Below are positions 7,706-16,827 of a stretch of DNA of 64,000 bases, in pieces. A program made the position numbers and the translations under genes. How positions within the stretch are numbered: the stretch's first letter is position 1; every line of letters starts with the position of its first letter. The notes under the pieces are model-generated. The model did no database searches. It was not told where the DNA came from and saw only the letters and a program-made list of their open reading frames with translations. Source of the DNA: JBGRPZ01 sp041725955 (GTDB lineage Bacteria > Bacteroidota > Bacteroidia > Bacteroidales > JBGRPZ01); the NCBI GenBank assembly GCA_041725955.1, contig JBGRQE010000006.1, positions 39,852 to 103,851 on the forward strand, given 5' to 3'.

Positions 7706-9562
7706 ATGGCCAAAAGGAATCTGTCAAACAGACGACATATTATTTTTAGAATATTTCTTATTGTAGCAGCAATTCTGCTGGTGCGCTTATTCTTTTTGCA
7801 AGTACTGGACAATGAATATAAATTGTCGGCAGAAAACAATGCCATTAGACATGTTACTCTTTATCCTTTAAGAGGTATGATCTATGACCGTGATAATAAA
7901 CTGATGGTTTATAACGAACCTGCCTATGATTTAATGATTATTCCTCGAAAGGTAAAAATTGAAGATACTCTGGAGTTTTGTAATTTTTTAAGTATTGAGA
8001 AAGAGGATTTTATAAAGCGGATGAAACGATGCAAAGGCTATTCGTATTCCATTCCTAGTATTTTCCTTGGGCAGCTATCAAGAGAAGATTATGGTTTTTT
8101 AGCTGAAAACTTATATAAATATCCGGGTTTTTATGTTCAGTCAAGAACCTTGCGAAAATATCCTTTTCCAATTGCAGCACATACCTTTGGATATATTGGA
8201 GAAGTAAATGATCGTGAAACAGAACGTGATTCGTATTATCGTTCTGGCGATTATATTGGGAAAAGCGGATTGGAAAAGTTTTATGAAAAAGATCTTCGGG
8301 GACGTAAGGGTAAAAAAATTATGCTTGTCGATGTTTTCCGTCGTGAAAAAGGAAGTTATAAAAACGGTAAATATGATACGATTCCTATTCATGGAAAAGA
8401 TCTTACAATTTCATTAGATGCCGATTTGCAGTCTTATGCCGAGCAATTGATGCAAAATAAAAAAGGGAGTATAGTTGCTATTGAGCCTGGATCGGGTGAG
8501 ATTCTGGCTTTTGTTACTAGTCCTACTTACGACCCTAATCTTTTGGTAGGTAGAGTGAGAGGGAAAAATTACGGACTTTTGCAGAACGACAGTTTGAACC
8601 CGCTGATGAATAGAGCTGTATTGGGTGCGTATTCTCCGGGATCTACTTTTAAAATGATTACAGGGCTAATCGGTCTTCAGGAAGGAGTTGTAAATAGTTA
8701 TACTAAATTTTATTGTGAAGGGCGAGAAGCAAGGCCAATCCGTTGTTCGCACTACCATGAATCACCAATTAATATAATGGGGGGTATTCAGCAAAGTTGC
8801 AATCCTTTTTTCTGGCAAACATTTAAAAGGTGTATGGAGGATAAAAAATTTGGCAATATTAAGGATGCATATAAAAATTGGTATAATCATGTAAGGAGTT
8901 TTGGCCTGGGAGAAAAATTTAATACTGATATTCCTTTTGAGGTAAGCGGTAAAGTTCCTAAAATGGAATATTTTGATAAAATTTATCGAGGCCGCTGGAA
9001 TGCTTTAACGGTTCGTTCTTTATCTATCGGACAGGGAGAATTGTTAGTTACTCCACTTCAATTGGCTAATCTGGCAGCAATTTTTGGCAATAAAGGCTAT
9101 TATTATGCTCCCCATTTTATTCGTGAAAAAGATCATAAATGGGATGACACATATGGTAAGAAAATTTATACAACCATAGATAGTGTTTACTATAATGTGG
9201 TTAGAGAGGGAATGCTGGAAGTGTTTGAAGGAGCTCATGGTACTGCTCGTTTTTATAAGGTTCCGGGAGTTGTAGCAGCCGGAAAAACAGGAACTGTAGA
9301 GAATAATCATGGTAAAGACCATAGTGTATTCTTGTCTTTTGCTCCATATAATAAACCAAAGATTGCTATTTCTGTAATTGTTGAAAATGGTGGGTTCGGA
9401 ACAAAATGGGCTGCTCCAATTGCTAGTTTGCTTACAGAAAAATATATAAACGATACAATTAAGCGTCCTGCATTAGAGAAACGAATTATGGAGGGCGATT
9501 TAATTCATCCTAAGGAAAAAATTATTAAACAAATTAAGAAGAATAAACTTGAGACGAGATAG
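7706..9562 (+). CDS. mrdA: Penicillin-binding protein 2 (elongasome transpeptidase)
   Basis: A 618-aa class B PBP that cross-links peptidoglycan during side-wall growth. One N-terminal membrane anchor lies near residues 12-31. A pedestal domain with LRGMIYDRDNKLM and IGKSGLEKFYEKDLRG follows. The transpeptidase domain has the active Ser in SPGSTFKM, a QSCNPFFW motif in the SxN position, and the KTG box in AAGKTGTVEN. The length is typical. Its 3' end overlaps rodA by 14 bases, the usual mrdA-rodA pair. In many Bacteroidetes mreBCD precedes this pair; here a two-component system does. Confidence 0.95.
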   Translation: MAKRNLSNRRHIIFRIFLIVAAILLVRLFFLQVLDNEYKLSAENNAIRHVTLYPLRGMIYDRDNKLMVYNEPAYDLMIIPRKVKIEDTLEFCNFLSIEKEDFIKRMKRCKGYSYSIPSIFLGQLSREDYGFLAENLYKYPGFYVQSRTLRKYPFPIAAHTFGYIGEVNDRETERDSYYRSGDYIGKSGLEKFYEKDLRGRKGKKIMLVDVFRREKGSYKNGKYDTIPIHGKDLTISLDADLQSYAEQLMQNKKGSIVAIEPGSGEILAFVTSPTYDPNLLVGRVRGKNYGLLQNDSLNPLMNRAVLGAYSPGSTFKMITGLIGLQEGVVNSYTKFYCEGREARPIRCSHYHESPINIMGGIQQSCNPFFWQTFKRCMEDKKFGNIKDAYKNWYNHVRSFGLGEKFNTDIPFEVSGKVPKMEYFDKIYRGRWNALTVRSLSIGQGELLVTPLQLANLAAIFGNKGYYYAPHFIREKDHKWDDTYGKKIYTTIDSVYYNVVREGMLEVFEGAHGTARFYKVPGVVAAGKTGTVENNHGKDHSVFLSFAPYNKPKIAISVIVENGGFGTKWAAPIASLLTEKYINDTIKRPALEKRIMEGDLIHPKEKIIKQIKKNKLETR

Positions 9563-10805
9563 GCTAATTAGTAAACCAGATAGTATATGTTTGCTGCTGA
9601 TTTTGATTCTAATGTTTTTAGGATGGTTAAATATTTATGCAGCAGTTTATGATGATGCTCATTCCAGCATTTTTGATATTTCACAACGTTATGGAAAACA
9701 ATTACTATGGATTGGTGCTTCAATGGTGCTGGGTGTGGTGGTGATGATGCTTGAAGCCCGAATTATACCGGCTTTCTCTTTTGTGGTTTATATTTTTATG
9801 TTGGCTTTGCTTGTAGGTGTTTTGTTTTTTGGTTCGACAATAGCTGGCGCTAAGTCTTGGTTTAAAATAGGTTCCTTTGCTATACAACCCGCTGAATTTG
9901 CAAAGTTTGCAACTTGCTTGGCTTTGGCGCGTTATTTGTCGCAGGTAAATATAGATTTGAGTAAATTTAAAGATCAAATTTCTGCAGCTGCTATTATCCT
10001 TCTTCCATCGATTTTAATTTTATTGCAGAATGATACTGGCTCGGCTTTGGTATATTTCTCATTGGTTTTTGTTTTATATCGTGAGGGATTGTCTGGTTAT
10101 TTTTTGGTGTTAGGATTGCTTTGTGCTACATTATTTGTTTTAAGCTTGTTGTTCTATGAAGTTTATGTGATTTTGGGATTGGCCCTTGTCTCGGTTTTCC
10201 TTTACTATATTGTGCGTAACCATAAAAAAGCAATTCTCTCGGTAGTAGGGTTCTTTTTATTGTCTTCCTTGTTTGTGGGGAGTGTTGATTATGCTTTTAA
10301 TAATGTATTAGAGCCTCATCAGAAGAAACGTATTAATGTTTTGTTGGGGATTGAAAAGGATAATCGAGGTGCTGGTTATAATGTTTTTCAGTCTAAAACA
10401 GCAATTGGTTCAGGAGGCTTTGCTGGAAAGGGGTTTTTGCAGGGAACACAAACTAAAGGTAATTTCGTTCCAGAACAAGATACCGATTTTATTTTCTGTA
10501 CTGTAGGTGAAGAATGGGGCTTTGTAGGAACTTTTGTTGTTGTTATACTATTTGTTTTGCTTTTTGCACGACTATTATTCCTTGCAGAGCGTCAGCGATC
10601 GGTATTTAATAGAATGTATGGCTATGGAGTAGTCAGTATTTTATTTTTCCACTTTATGGTTAATATATCCATGACTATTGGTCTTGCACCAGTTATTGGA
10701 ATCCCTCTACCTTTTTTTAGTTATGGAGGATCATCTTTATGGGGATTTAGTATTCTTATTTTTATTTTTCTTAAGCTTGATGCTACTCGCTTAGAATCTT
10801 TGTAA
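9549..10805 (+). CDS. rodA: Rod-shape-determining glycosyltransferase RodA (SEDS family)
   Basis: A 418-aa polytopic SEDS protein that polymerises glycan strands from lipid II together with PBP2. About ten hydrophobic segments are visible. Conserved SEDS pieces include GAKSWFKIGSFAIQPAEFAK, QNDTGSAL, FVPEQDTDFIF, GEEWGFVG and the terminal IGIPLPFFSYGGSS. The only workable start is a TTG at 9549 inside the end of mrdA, since the first in-frame ATG falls inside the first membrane helix. That implies translation coupled to mrdA. Confidence 0.95.
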   Translation: MRRDRLISKPDSICLLLILILMFLGWLNIYAAVYDDAHSSIFDISQRYGKQLLWIGASMVLGVVVMMLEARIIPAFSFVVYIFMLALLVGVLFFGSTIAGAKSWFKIGSFAIQPAEFAKFATCLALARYLSQVNIDLSKFKDQISAAAIILLPSILILLQNDTGSALVYFSLVFVLYREGLSGYFLVLGLLCATLFVLSLLFYEVYVILGLALVSVFLYYIVRNHKKAILSVVGFFLLSSLFVGSVDYAFNNVLEPHQKKRINVLLGIEKDNRGAGYNVFQSKTAIGSGGFAGKGFLQGTQTKGNFVPEQDTDFIFCTVGEEWGFVGTFVVVILFVLLFARLLFLAERQRSVFNRMYGYGVVSILFFHFMVNISMTIGLAPVIGIPLPFFSYGGSSLWGFSILIFIFLKLDATRLESL

Positions 10806-10971
10806 GAATTCTTGAGAATATTAAGATGTAAAGATGGGATTAATCCGAAATTATTATAGAAATGTTTTCTTTCATTATATATCTGAGCTACTTTAAGCAA
10901 GAAAAAGTTTAGATCCCTTATTTTGAATTGGAATAAAAACGCGAAAAAAAACTAAAAAGAAAGTGCAGGAT

Positions 10972-11002
10972 AAAAAAAAAGCCTGACTTTTGTCAGGCTT
11001 TT
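10972..11002 (-). terminator. Terminator of tRNA-Phe
   Basis: An 8-bp stem (AGCCTGAC with GTCAGGCT) around a short loop. On the minus strand the T-run is the complement of the A-run at 10972-10980. It lies directly after the tRNA 3' end. Confidence 0.85.
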
Positions 11003-11003
11003 G

Positions 11004-11076
11004 TGGTGCCACCTGGAATCGAACCAGGGACACAAGGATTTTCAGTCCTTTGCTCTACCAACTGAGCTATGGCACC
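11004..11076 (-). tRNA. tRNA-Phe (GAA)
   Basis: A complete 73-nt cloverleaf on the minus strand. The acceptor arms GGTGCCA and TGGCACC pair fully, with discriminator A. The D-arm contains AGCTCAGTTGGTAGAGC, the anticodon loop is CTGAAAA with anticodon GAA, and the T-arm contains GGTTCGATTCC. The 3' CCA is not encoded. On the minus strand a TATATTTG box lies 48 bases upstream and a terminator directly downstream, so it is a single-gene unit. Confidence 0.98.
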
Positions 11077-11123
11077 GTTTTGTTTGTTTGCTTTTGAGTG
11101 TCTGTTTCCCCTCAACTGCGATG

Positions 11124-11156
11124 CAAATATACATCGAAAAAGATATACTATCCAAA
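11124..11156 (-). promoter_or_regulatory. Promoter of tRNA-Phe
   Basis: On the minus strand a TATATTTG -7 box (11124-11131) is preceded, at a spacing of 21 nt, by TTTG (11153-11156). This matches the Bacteroidetes -33/-7 pattern. Confidence 0.6.
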
Positions 11157-11233
11157 TATTTTTTTCTAAAAATGTCTATTTAAAAAGGTTTTAGATTAAT
11201 TTTGATAGTGTTTTTCAATTTAAATATCTATAT

Positions 11234-11959
11234 ATGAGATTGGTAATTGACTGCGGAAATACCCTTAAAAAAGTATCAGTTTTTTATGAAAATGAAATAA
11301 TTTTTGAAGAAAAGAGCGAAAATTTAGATGTGAGTATGTTGGAAAGGATAAAAAAAGATTATCCAAAACTCGAAAGTTCTATTATTTGCTCTGTAACTGA
11401 CTATCCAAAGGAGGTAGATTCTTTCCTTGAAAGTAATTTTCGGCACTTTGTGATGAATAATAAATTACCTCTTCCTTTTGAGTGTGGTTATCTGCAACCC
11501 GAGAAATTGGGTATGGATCGTGCTGCTGCTGTAGCTGCGGTTCAATATTTGTATCCTGGCGAAAGTGCTTTGGCTATTGATGCAGGTACATGTATAACTA
11601 TAGATTTAATTCAAGAAGGAAGGCTTTATTGTGGTGGATTAATATCGCCAGGAATTAAAATGCGCTTAAAAGCTTTAAATCACTTTACCAATCGCTTGCC
11701 ACTGTACGAAATTCAAGATAATGCAGAATTGCTTGGGAGAACAACACAAGCTTCTGTACTTTCGGGCGTTCTTAATGGTACACTTGCCGAAATAGATGGT
11801 TTGATTGATAAATATCGTGACGAGTTTGGTGATCTGAAGGTGGTGGTAAGTGGTGGCGACTATAAATATTTTGATAAAAGGTTAAAAAATAACATCTTTG
11901 CAATCCCAAATATCGTTTTGTTGGGCTTAAATGTAATACTCGAATTTAATGACAATTAG
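11234..11959 (+). CDS. coaX: Type III pantothenate kinase
   Basis: A 241-aa ASKHA-fold kinase for the first step of coenzyme A synthesis. The phosphate-binding loop is LVIDCGNTLKK at the N-terminus. LGMDRAAAVAA and the DAGTCITIDL block, followed by GGLISPGIKMRLKAL, mark the CoaX family. Length is normal. Its 3' end overlaps the next gene by 11 bases, so it opens a cluster (coaX, outer-membrane protein, TPR, lptC) that recurs in Bacteroidetes. Confidence 0.95.
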   Translation: MRLVIDCGNTLKKVSVFYENEIIFEEKSENLDVSMLERIKKDYPKLESSIICSVTDYPKEVDSFLESNFRHFVMNNKLPLPFECGYLQPEKLGMDRAAAVAAVQYLYPGESALAIDAGTCITIDLIQEGRLYCGGLISPGIKMRLKALNHFTNRLPLYEIQDNAELLGRTTQASVLSGVLNGTLAEIDGLIDKYRDEFGDLKVVVSGGDYKYFDKRLKNNIFAIPNIVLLGLNVILEFNDN

Positions 11960-13244
11960 GAAACTTTATCTTACAATTCTACTGTCAATTTGCATGCTGA
12001 CTGGTTTGAAAGATCTTATTGGTCAGAGCAGTACTAACTCTCCTTATTCTCGCTTTGGAATAGGTATGTTAGATAATCAGAAATCAAACGTAATATCCAA
12101 AAGTATGGGTGGTATTGGTCAGGGGGTCTTTAGTAGAACCTTTATAAATCCAATGAACCCAGCGTCTTATGCGGCTTTTGATACTTTATCGTTTCATTTT
12201 GATGGAGCTGTTTCTGCTTCTATCCTAAGTTTAAAATCTGCAAATAACAGTGCCTCAGCCAATAGTGGTTCAGTAGATTATCTAACCTTTGGATTCCCTA
12301 TTAATCGTTTCTGGAGGGCTAGTTTTGGATTATTGCCATTTAGTAATGTAACTTATGATGTATTAAAGGTACGTGATGGTGGTGATAATATTGGATCTAT
12401 TAACCAGATATACAATGGTAGTGGAGGATTTAACCAAGTATATATAGGTAGTGGGTTTAAAGTTATGCCTAATTTATTTGTCGGTTTTAATGCTTACTAC
12501 GTTTTTGGTAGTATTGCCAGAGCCAGAGAATTAGGTGTTCCTGAACAAAATAATGCCTATGAAACTCGTGTGACAGAAAAATTGCGGGCAAGTGATTATT
12601 ACTTTGATTTTGGTGTGCAATATTTTCGCAATTTAAAAGATGATTTAAAATTGGGAATGGGAGCAACCTTTTCGCCTCAAAACCAATTGTCTGCTAAACG
12701 AGATTATTTTGCTTATAACTTCCAGAAATCTGGAACAGGACTTGAAAAAAATCAAGATACTATTATAAGCCGTCCTGAAGAAAAAGGAAATATGAAGTTC
12801 CCTCTAAACTTTGGCTTGGGATTCTCTATCGAAAAAGATAGAAATTGGATGATTGGTACCGATTTTACTTACGCGAATTGGAAAAACTATAGTTCTTTTG
12901 GTCAATCATTTTCAACAATAAAAGATTCCTGGAGTTTCAAGGTAGGAGGATATTGGTTACCTGATAATAGAAGTATTGCTAACTTCCTTAACCGTTCCAT
13001 TTATCGCGTTGGATTTCATTATGGAGATTCCTATTATAAGATTAATAATCAGTCGATTCCTGAGTATGGCATAAACTTTGGAGTTAGTTTTCCTTTCAGG
13101 AAAAATCAGTCAAGCATTAACCTAGGTATAGAATATGGAGGTTTAGGCAAAGCTGTAGATAATCTGGTCAAGGAGAGTTATTTCAAATTTAGTCTTGGAA
13201 TAAGTATTCATGAAAAGTGGTTCGTAAAATATAAATATTATTAG
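11949..13244 (+). CDS. Outer-membrane beta-barrel protein of the coaX-lptC cluster
   Basis: A 431-aa exported protein. The signal peptide is at residues 1-26. The mature start SSTNSPYSRFGIGMLDNQ is typical of a Bacteroidetes outer-membrane family related in layout to FadL/OmpP1. The body alternates aromatic and polar residues as in beta strands and ends in an aromatic-rich strand (WFVKYKYY), as outer-membrane barrels do. The 11-base overlap with coaX and the 26-base gap to the TPR gene suggest one transcript. The substrate or role is unknown; its position beside lptC hints at an envelope-assembly role. Confidence 0.75.
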   Translation: MTIRKLYLTILLSICMLTGLKDLIGQSSTNSPYSRFGIGMLDNQKSNVISKSMGGIGQGVFSRTFINPMNPASYAAFDTLSFHFDGAVSASILSLKSANNSASANSGSVDYLTFGFPINRFWRASFGLLPFSNVTYDVLKVRDGGDNIGSINQIYNGSGGFNQVYIGSGFKVMPNLFVGFNAYYVFGSIARARELGVPEQNNAYETRVTEKLRASDYYFDFGVQYFRNLKDDLKLGMGATFSPQNQLSAKRDYFAYNFQKSGTGLEKNQDTIISRPEEKGNMKFPLNFGLGFSIEKDRNWMIGTDFTYANWKNYSSFGQSFSTIKDSWSFKVGGYWLPDNRSIANFLNRSIYRVGFHYGDSYYKINNQSIPEYGINFGVSFPFRKNQSSINLGIEYGGLGKAVDNLVKESYFKFSLGISIHEKWFVKYKYY

Positions 13245-13270
13245 TAGTAACATTTTTTAAAATCAGCGTG

Positions 13271-14674
13271 ATGAAAAAGAGTTTCTTGATCATTTTGTTG
13301 GGAATAATGGGTTGTGTTGCCACCGTTGGGGCAAAAACACATTCTTCTCTTGAACTTATGAGTGTTCCCGATGGAAAAAAATATGGTGAGGACAGTGTGA
13401 ATTGTGTAAAAAATCTTTCTTTATATAGAGAATCTTTCAAGCAATGGAAAGCCTCGAAATATAAGAATGAAGCTTATAAGGATGCTTTAAAACCATGGAG
13501 ATGGGTTATGAAAAATTGCCCTTCTTCGTCTCAATATATATATATTGATGGTCCGAAAATGATTGATGCTTTAGCTAAGAAAGAAAAGGATCAAGCTGTA
13601 AAAGAAAAGTATTTAGATACTTTGGAAATGCTTTATGATTTAAGGATACAGTATTTTCCTTTAAATCGTAAAAAACAAAGTCAGAAAGGTGCTATTTTGG
13701 GACGTAAAGGAGTGGATATAATCACTTCTGCACCAAAGCGTTTTGAAAAAGCATATAATACATTAAAAGAATCTGTTGAAATAGAAGGAGATAAGTCAAG
13801 TGCTTCTGTTTTGGTATATTATATGTATTCTACTGTACGTATGGTAAAGGCTGGTAAATTAGAAAAAGCAGCTGTTATTGATGTATACGATGTTTGTAGT
13901 ACTTATTTGTCTGAAGATATTAGTCATTACAAAAAAGCAGGTAAGAAAAAGAATGCTGATGCTTATCAATCATACTTAAATAATGTTGAGAAGTATTTTG
14001 AGCCTTATGCAAATTGTGAAGACTTAATTAGCATATACCAAGAGAAATTTGCTAAAAATCCTAATGATTTAGATCTTCTTAAGCGTATTACCAATATCTT
14101 GACTAAAAAGAAATGTGAAGATTCAGAGCTTTTCTTCTCTGCATCTGAAAATCTATATAAATTAGAACCTTCTCCAAATGCTGCTTTCAATATTGGAATT
14201 ATGCTTTTGAAAAAGAAGGAAAATACTAAAGGAATTGAATACCTAAAAGAAGCTGAAAAAACTGAAGATTCTGCTCAGTTAGAAAAAGTGTATCTATTAC
14301 TTGCTGATGCTTATAAAGCGGTTGGACAGTATTCTATAGGTAGAGATTATGCACGTAAACTTCTGAAGTTAGATCCTAATAATGGAAATGCTTATTTGAT
14401 TATTGGTCAGATGTATGCAGCAAGTTCAAAATCTTGTGGTAGCGATGAATTAGGACAAGGAGCTGTTTTTTGTGCTGCTGTAGATCAGTTTGCTAGAGCT
14501 CGTCAGGTTTCTGATGATCCTAAAATTGATGCTGCTGCAAACAAATTAATTGCTACTTATTCAAAGTATTTTCCAAATTCAGAGGTGATCTTCTTTAATA
14601 GTTTGAAAGAAGGTGATAGCTATGAGATTGGTTGTTGGATGAATGTTACTACCAAACTTCGTGCAGCAAAATAG
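13271..14674 (+). CDS. Exported tetratricopeptide-repeat protein
   Basis: About 467 aa with a signal peptide (MKKSFLIILLGIMGCVATVGA) and mostly alpha-helical, Lys-rich sequence. TPR-like helix pairs are visible in the C-terminal half, for example AAFNIGIMLLKKKENTKGIEYL and YLLLADAYKAVGQYSIGRDYA. I start at the ATG at 13271, directly after a GTG at 13268. TPR modules usually hold protein complexes together. The gene sits between an outer-membrane barrel and lptC, so a scaffold in the periplasm is plausible. No enzyme motif is seen. Confidence 0.8.
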   Translation: MKKSFLIILLGIMGCVATVGAKTHSSLELMSVPDGKKYGEDSVNCVKNLSLYRESFKQWKASKYKNEAYKDALKPWRWVMKNCPSSSQYIYIDGPKMIDALAKKEKDQAVKEKYLDTLEMLYDLRIQYFPLNRKKQSQKGAILGRKGVDIITSAPKRFEKAYNTLKESVEIEGDKSSASVLVYYMYSTVRMVKAGKLEKAAVIDVYDVCSTYLSEDISHYKKAGKKKNADAYQSYLNNVEKYFEPYANCEDLISIYQEKFAKNPNDLDLLKRITNILTKKKCEDSELFFSASENLYKLEPSPNAAFNIGIMLLKKKENTKGIEYLKEAEKTEDSAQLEKVYLLLADAYKAVGQYSIGRDYARKLLKLDPNNGNAYLIIGQMYAASSKSCGSDELGQGAVFCAAVDQFARARQVSDDPKIDAAANKLIATYSKYFPNSEVIFFNSLKEGDSYEIGCWMNVTTKLRAAK

Positions 14675-14696
14675 TTTATTGATAAAAAAATATCAA

Positions 14697-15293
14697 ATGA
14701 GATATAGTAAGCAAAAATATTCTTTTGCATTGAAAAGCATTGTCATGGGCTTGGCCCTGACAATGCTTTTTGGTTGTAAAAATAAATTATCGGAAGTATA
14801 TGGAGATGTTGAAGAATTATCTCTGCCCGATATTCAATATTATGATGCCGTATTTCAACAAACCGATAGTGGCATCCTTCAGGCAAAAATTATTGCTCCT
14901 AAAGCCGATCGATATCTAGGCGATTCGGGTAAAATTGTATTGCCTCAGCGCTTTGATATATATTTCTACGAGAAAGATGGTCTTGCTAAAGGAAAGCTTT
15001 CTGCAGATTATGGCTTGCAAGAAGATGATAGTGATAAAACTGAAGCTCAGGGAAATGTGGTTTTGATTAGCTTTGAGGATAGTACAAAGCTTTATACTGA
15101 AAGACTGATTTGGGATAAAAAGAAGCGTAGGATTTTTTCTCCTGTAGATGTTAAGGTTGTTACTCCCGATCAAGTTGCTTATGGTGATTCACTGGAAGCG
15201 TCAGATGATCTGAAAGATCGTGAAATATTTGGGTTTAAATCTGAAATTGAGTTTGAAGAGCAAAAAAATGATAGCACTCAAGTTGCAGAGTAA
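14697..15293 (+). CDS. lptC: LPS export lipoprotein LptC
   Basis: About 198 aa. I use the ATG at 14697 rather than 14643: it gives a normal signal (MRYSKQK, hydrophobic core, LFGCKN lipobox) and removes a 32-base overlap with the TPR gene. The mature part fits the OstA/LptC beta-jellyroll: LPDIQYYDAVFQQTDSG, KADRYL, DIYFYEKDG, then AQGNVVLISFEDSTKL and TERLIWDKKKRRI. It passes lipopolysaccharide from LptBFG to LptA in the periplasm. Its neighbours are those usual for Bacteroidetes lptC. Confidence 0.88.
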   Translation: MRYSKQKYSFALKSIVMGLALTMLFGCKNKLSEVYGDVEELSLPDIQYYDAVFQQTDSGILQAKIIAPKADRYLGDSGKIVLPQRFDIYFYEKDGLAKGKLSADYGLQEDDSDKTEAQGNVVLISFEDSTKLYTERLIWDKKKRRIFSPVDVKVVTPDQVAYGDSLEASDDLKDREIFGFKSEIEFEEQKNDSTQVAE

Positions 15294-15320
15294 ACACCAA
15301 AATAAAAAGATTTTATGTTG

Positions 15321-15328
15321 TATATTTG
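15321..15328 (+). promoter_or_regulatory. -7 box upstream of the CNNM/CorC gene
   Basis: TATATTTG fits the Bacteroidetes -7 consensus TAnnTTTG and lies 30 bases before the TTG start. A second match, TAAATTTG, occurs at 15332-15339. No clear -33 element was found. Confidence 0.35.
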
Positions 15329-15358
15329 TACTAAATTTGAAAACTTAATTCATTTGCT

Positions 15359-16621
15359 TTGAGCGATTGGACAATTATTATAATTACAGTAATTTTTTCG
15401 GCTTTCTTTTCAGGTATGGAGATTGCCTTTGTGAGTTCGAATAAATTAAAAGTTGAACTAGATAGAAATAAAGGCCGTTTAAGTGGTTCCATCCTGTCTT
15501 CCTTTGTGCAAAATCCTTCTCGGTTTATTGGTGCTTTGTTGTTGGGGAATAATGTAGCTCTGGTGGTTTATGGTTTGGCTGCTACCCGGATTCTAAAGCC
15601 CTTTTTATTGGAATTGCTCCCTCTGAATTTACATTCCGAGATCTTAATCTTGGTATTACAAACTGTAGTTTCAACCTTCTTTATTCTGCTTTTTGCTGAA
15701 TTTACACCGAAAATATTGTTTCGCATGAATTCTAACGGGGTTTTAAGCTTTTTTGCCGTGCCAATAGCCCTACTTTACTATGTTACCTATCCAGTTATAT
15801 TTTTATTCACCAGAGTGGCTGAAATCCTTGTGAAATGGTTTTTGAAAACTGATGTTACCGACCAGAAGTATGCTTTTGGTGTAATTGACTTAAGTGATTA
15901 TGTAAATGAGTTGAGTCAAAATGAAGAAGAAGGAATAAATAAGGAAGAAATTCAAATGGTGCAAAATGCCATTGAGTTTAAAAGTACAAAAGTTCGTGAA
16001 TGTCTAATTCCAAGAACAGAAATTGTTGCCCATGAAATTAATGATGAAATTGAAGAGTTAAAACAAAGCTTTATGTCATCGGGGCATTCTAAAATTTTGA
16101 TTTACGACGATACCATTGATAATATTATTGGCTACACTCACTCATATGATATGTTTCGTATGCCTAAAAAGATTAGTGAGATATTACGAACCATAGATAT
16201 CTTTTCTGAAACTACACTCGCTAACACTGCTATGAAGCATTTGCTTGCTCATCAGAAAAGTCTTGCTGTTGTGGTTGACGAATATGGAGGTACTTCCGGA
16301 ATTGTAAGTGTGGAAGATCTTATGGAAGAAATTTTTGGAGAGATTCATGATGAATATGACAAGAATCATATTTTAGAAAAACAAATTTCTAAAAATGAAT
16401 TTTTGTTTTCTGCTCGTATGGAAATCGATCGTATTAATGAGCAATACAAAATTGAGCTTCCTGTATCGGACGATTATGAAACTTTAGGAGGATTAGTCTT
16501 AACAGCTATGGGAGATATTCCTGAAGAAGGCGAAGTGCTTCAATTGGAAGGGTATAAGTTGATTATTACTAAAGCTTCCGATCGGAGAATTGAAGAGGTG
16601 AGGATAATTTGTAAGGAGTAA
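15359..16621 (+). CDS. CNNM/CorC-family (DUF21-CBS-CorC_HlyC) membrane protein
   Basis: A 420-aa protein. An N-terminal DUF21 membrane domain spans about residues 1-170 with FSAFFSGMEIAFVSSNKLKVE. A CBS pair follows (ECLIPRTEIVAHEIN; SLAVVVDEYGGTSGIVSVEDLMEEIFGEI written here in parts: SLAVVVDEYGG and VEDLMEEIFGEI). A C-terminal CorC_HlyC domain ends the chain. Members are linked to Mg2+/Co2+ handling; GldE of gliding Bacteroidetes is related. The start is a TTG at 15359: an in-frame stop lies just upstream, and the first ATG is inside the first membrane helix. Confidence 0.88.
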   Translation: MSDWTIIIITVIFSAFFSGMEIAFVSSNKLKVELDRNKGRLSGSILSSFVQNPSRFIGALLLGNNVALVVYGLAATRILKPFLLELLPLNLHSEILILVLQTVVSTFFILLFAEFTPKILFRMNSNGVLSFFAVPIALLYYVTYPVIFLFTRVAEILVKWFLKTDVTDQKYAFGVIDLSDYVNELSQNEEEGINKEEIQMVQNAIEFKSTKVRECLIPRTEIVAHEINDEIEELKQSFMSSGHSKILIYDDTIDNIIGYTHSYDMFRMPKKISEILRTIDIFSETTLANTAMKHLLAHQKSLAVVVDEYGGTSGIVSVEDLMEEIFGEIHDEYDKNHILEKQISKNEFLFSARMEIDRINEQYKIELPVSDDYETLGGLVLTAMGDIPEEGEVLQLEGYKLIITKASDRRIEEVRIICKE

Positions 16622-16791
16622 ATTAACCCCCTCTATTTTCTACCAAGTCTATATAAATTCAAGCCGTTTTATATCTTTTTTTATTGCTGTAAAAGCCTAA
16701 TTTCTGTGAGACAGAGGGTTAGTGTATTGTGTGTTCGGCTAATAAAATGCAAAATAATTTTTAATCTTTGCTTGCATTTGTTAAATTTGTC

Positions 16792-16799
16792 CCCTAAAA
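16792..16799 (+). promoter_or_regulatory. -7 box upstream of the PpiD-like gene
   Basis: TAAATTTG (TAnnTTTG) 28 bases before the ATG. The region 16622-16827 holds nothing else I can name. Confidence 0.4.
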
Positions 16800-16827
16800 A
16801 AAAATCGGGATTAATAAATAACAAGAT

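Noticed and set aside
11001..11183. 60-codon frame over the tRNA
   Set aside because: It lies across tRNA-Phe on the opposite strand and is a shadow.
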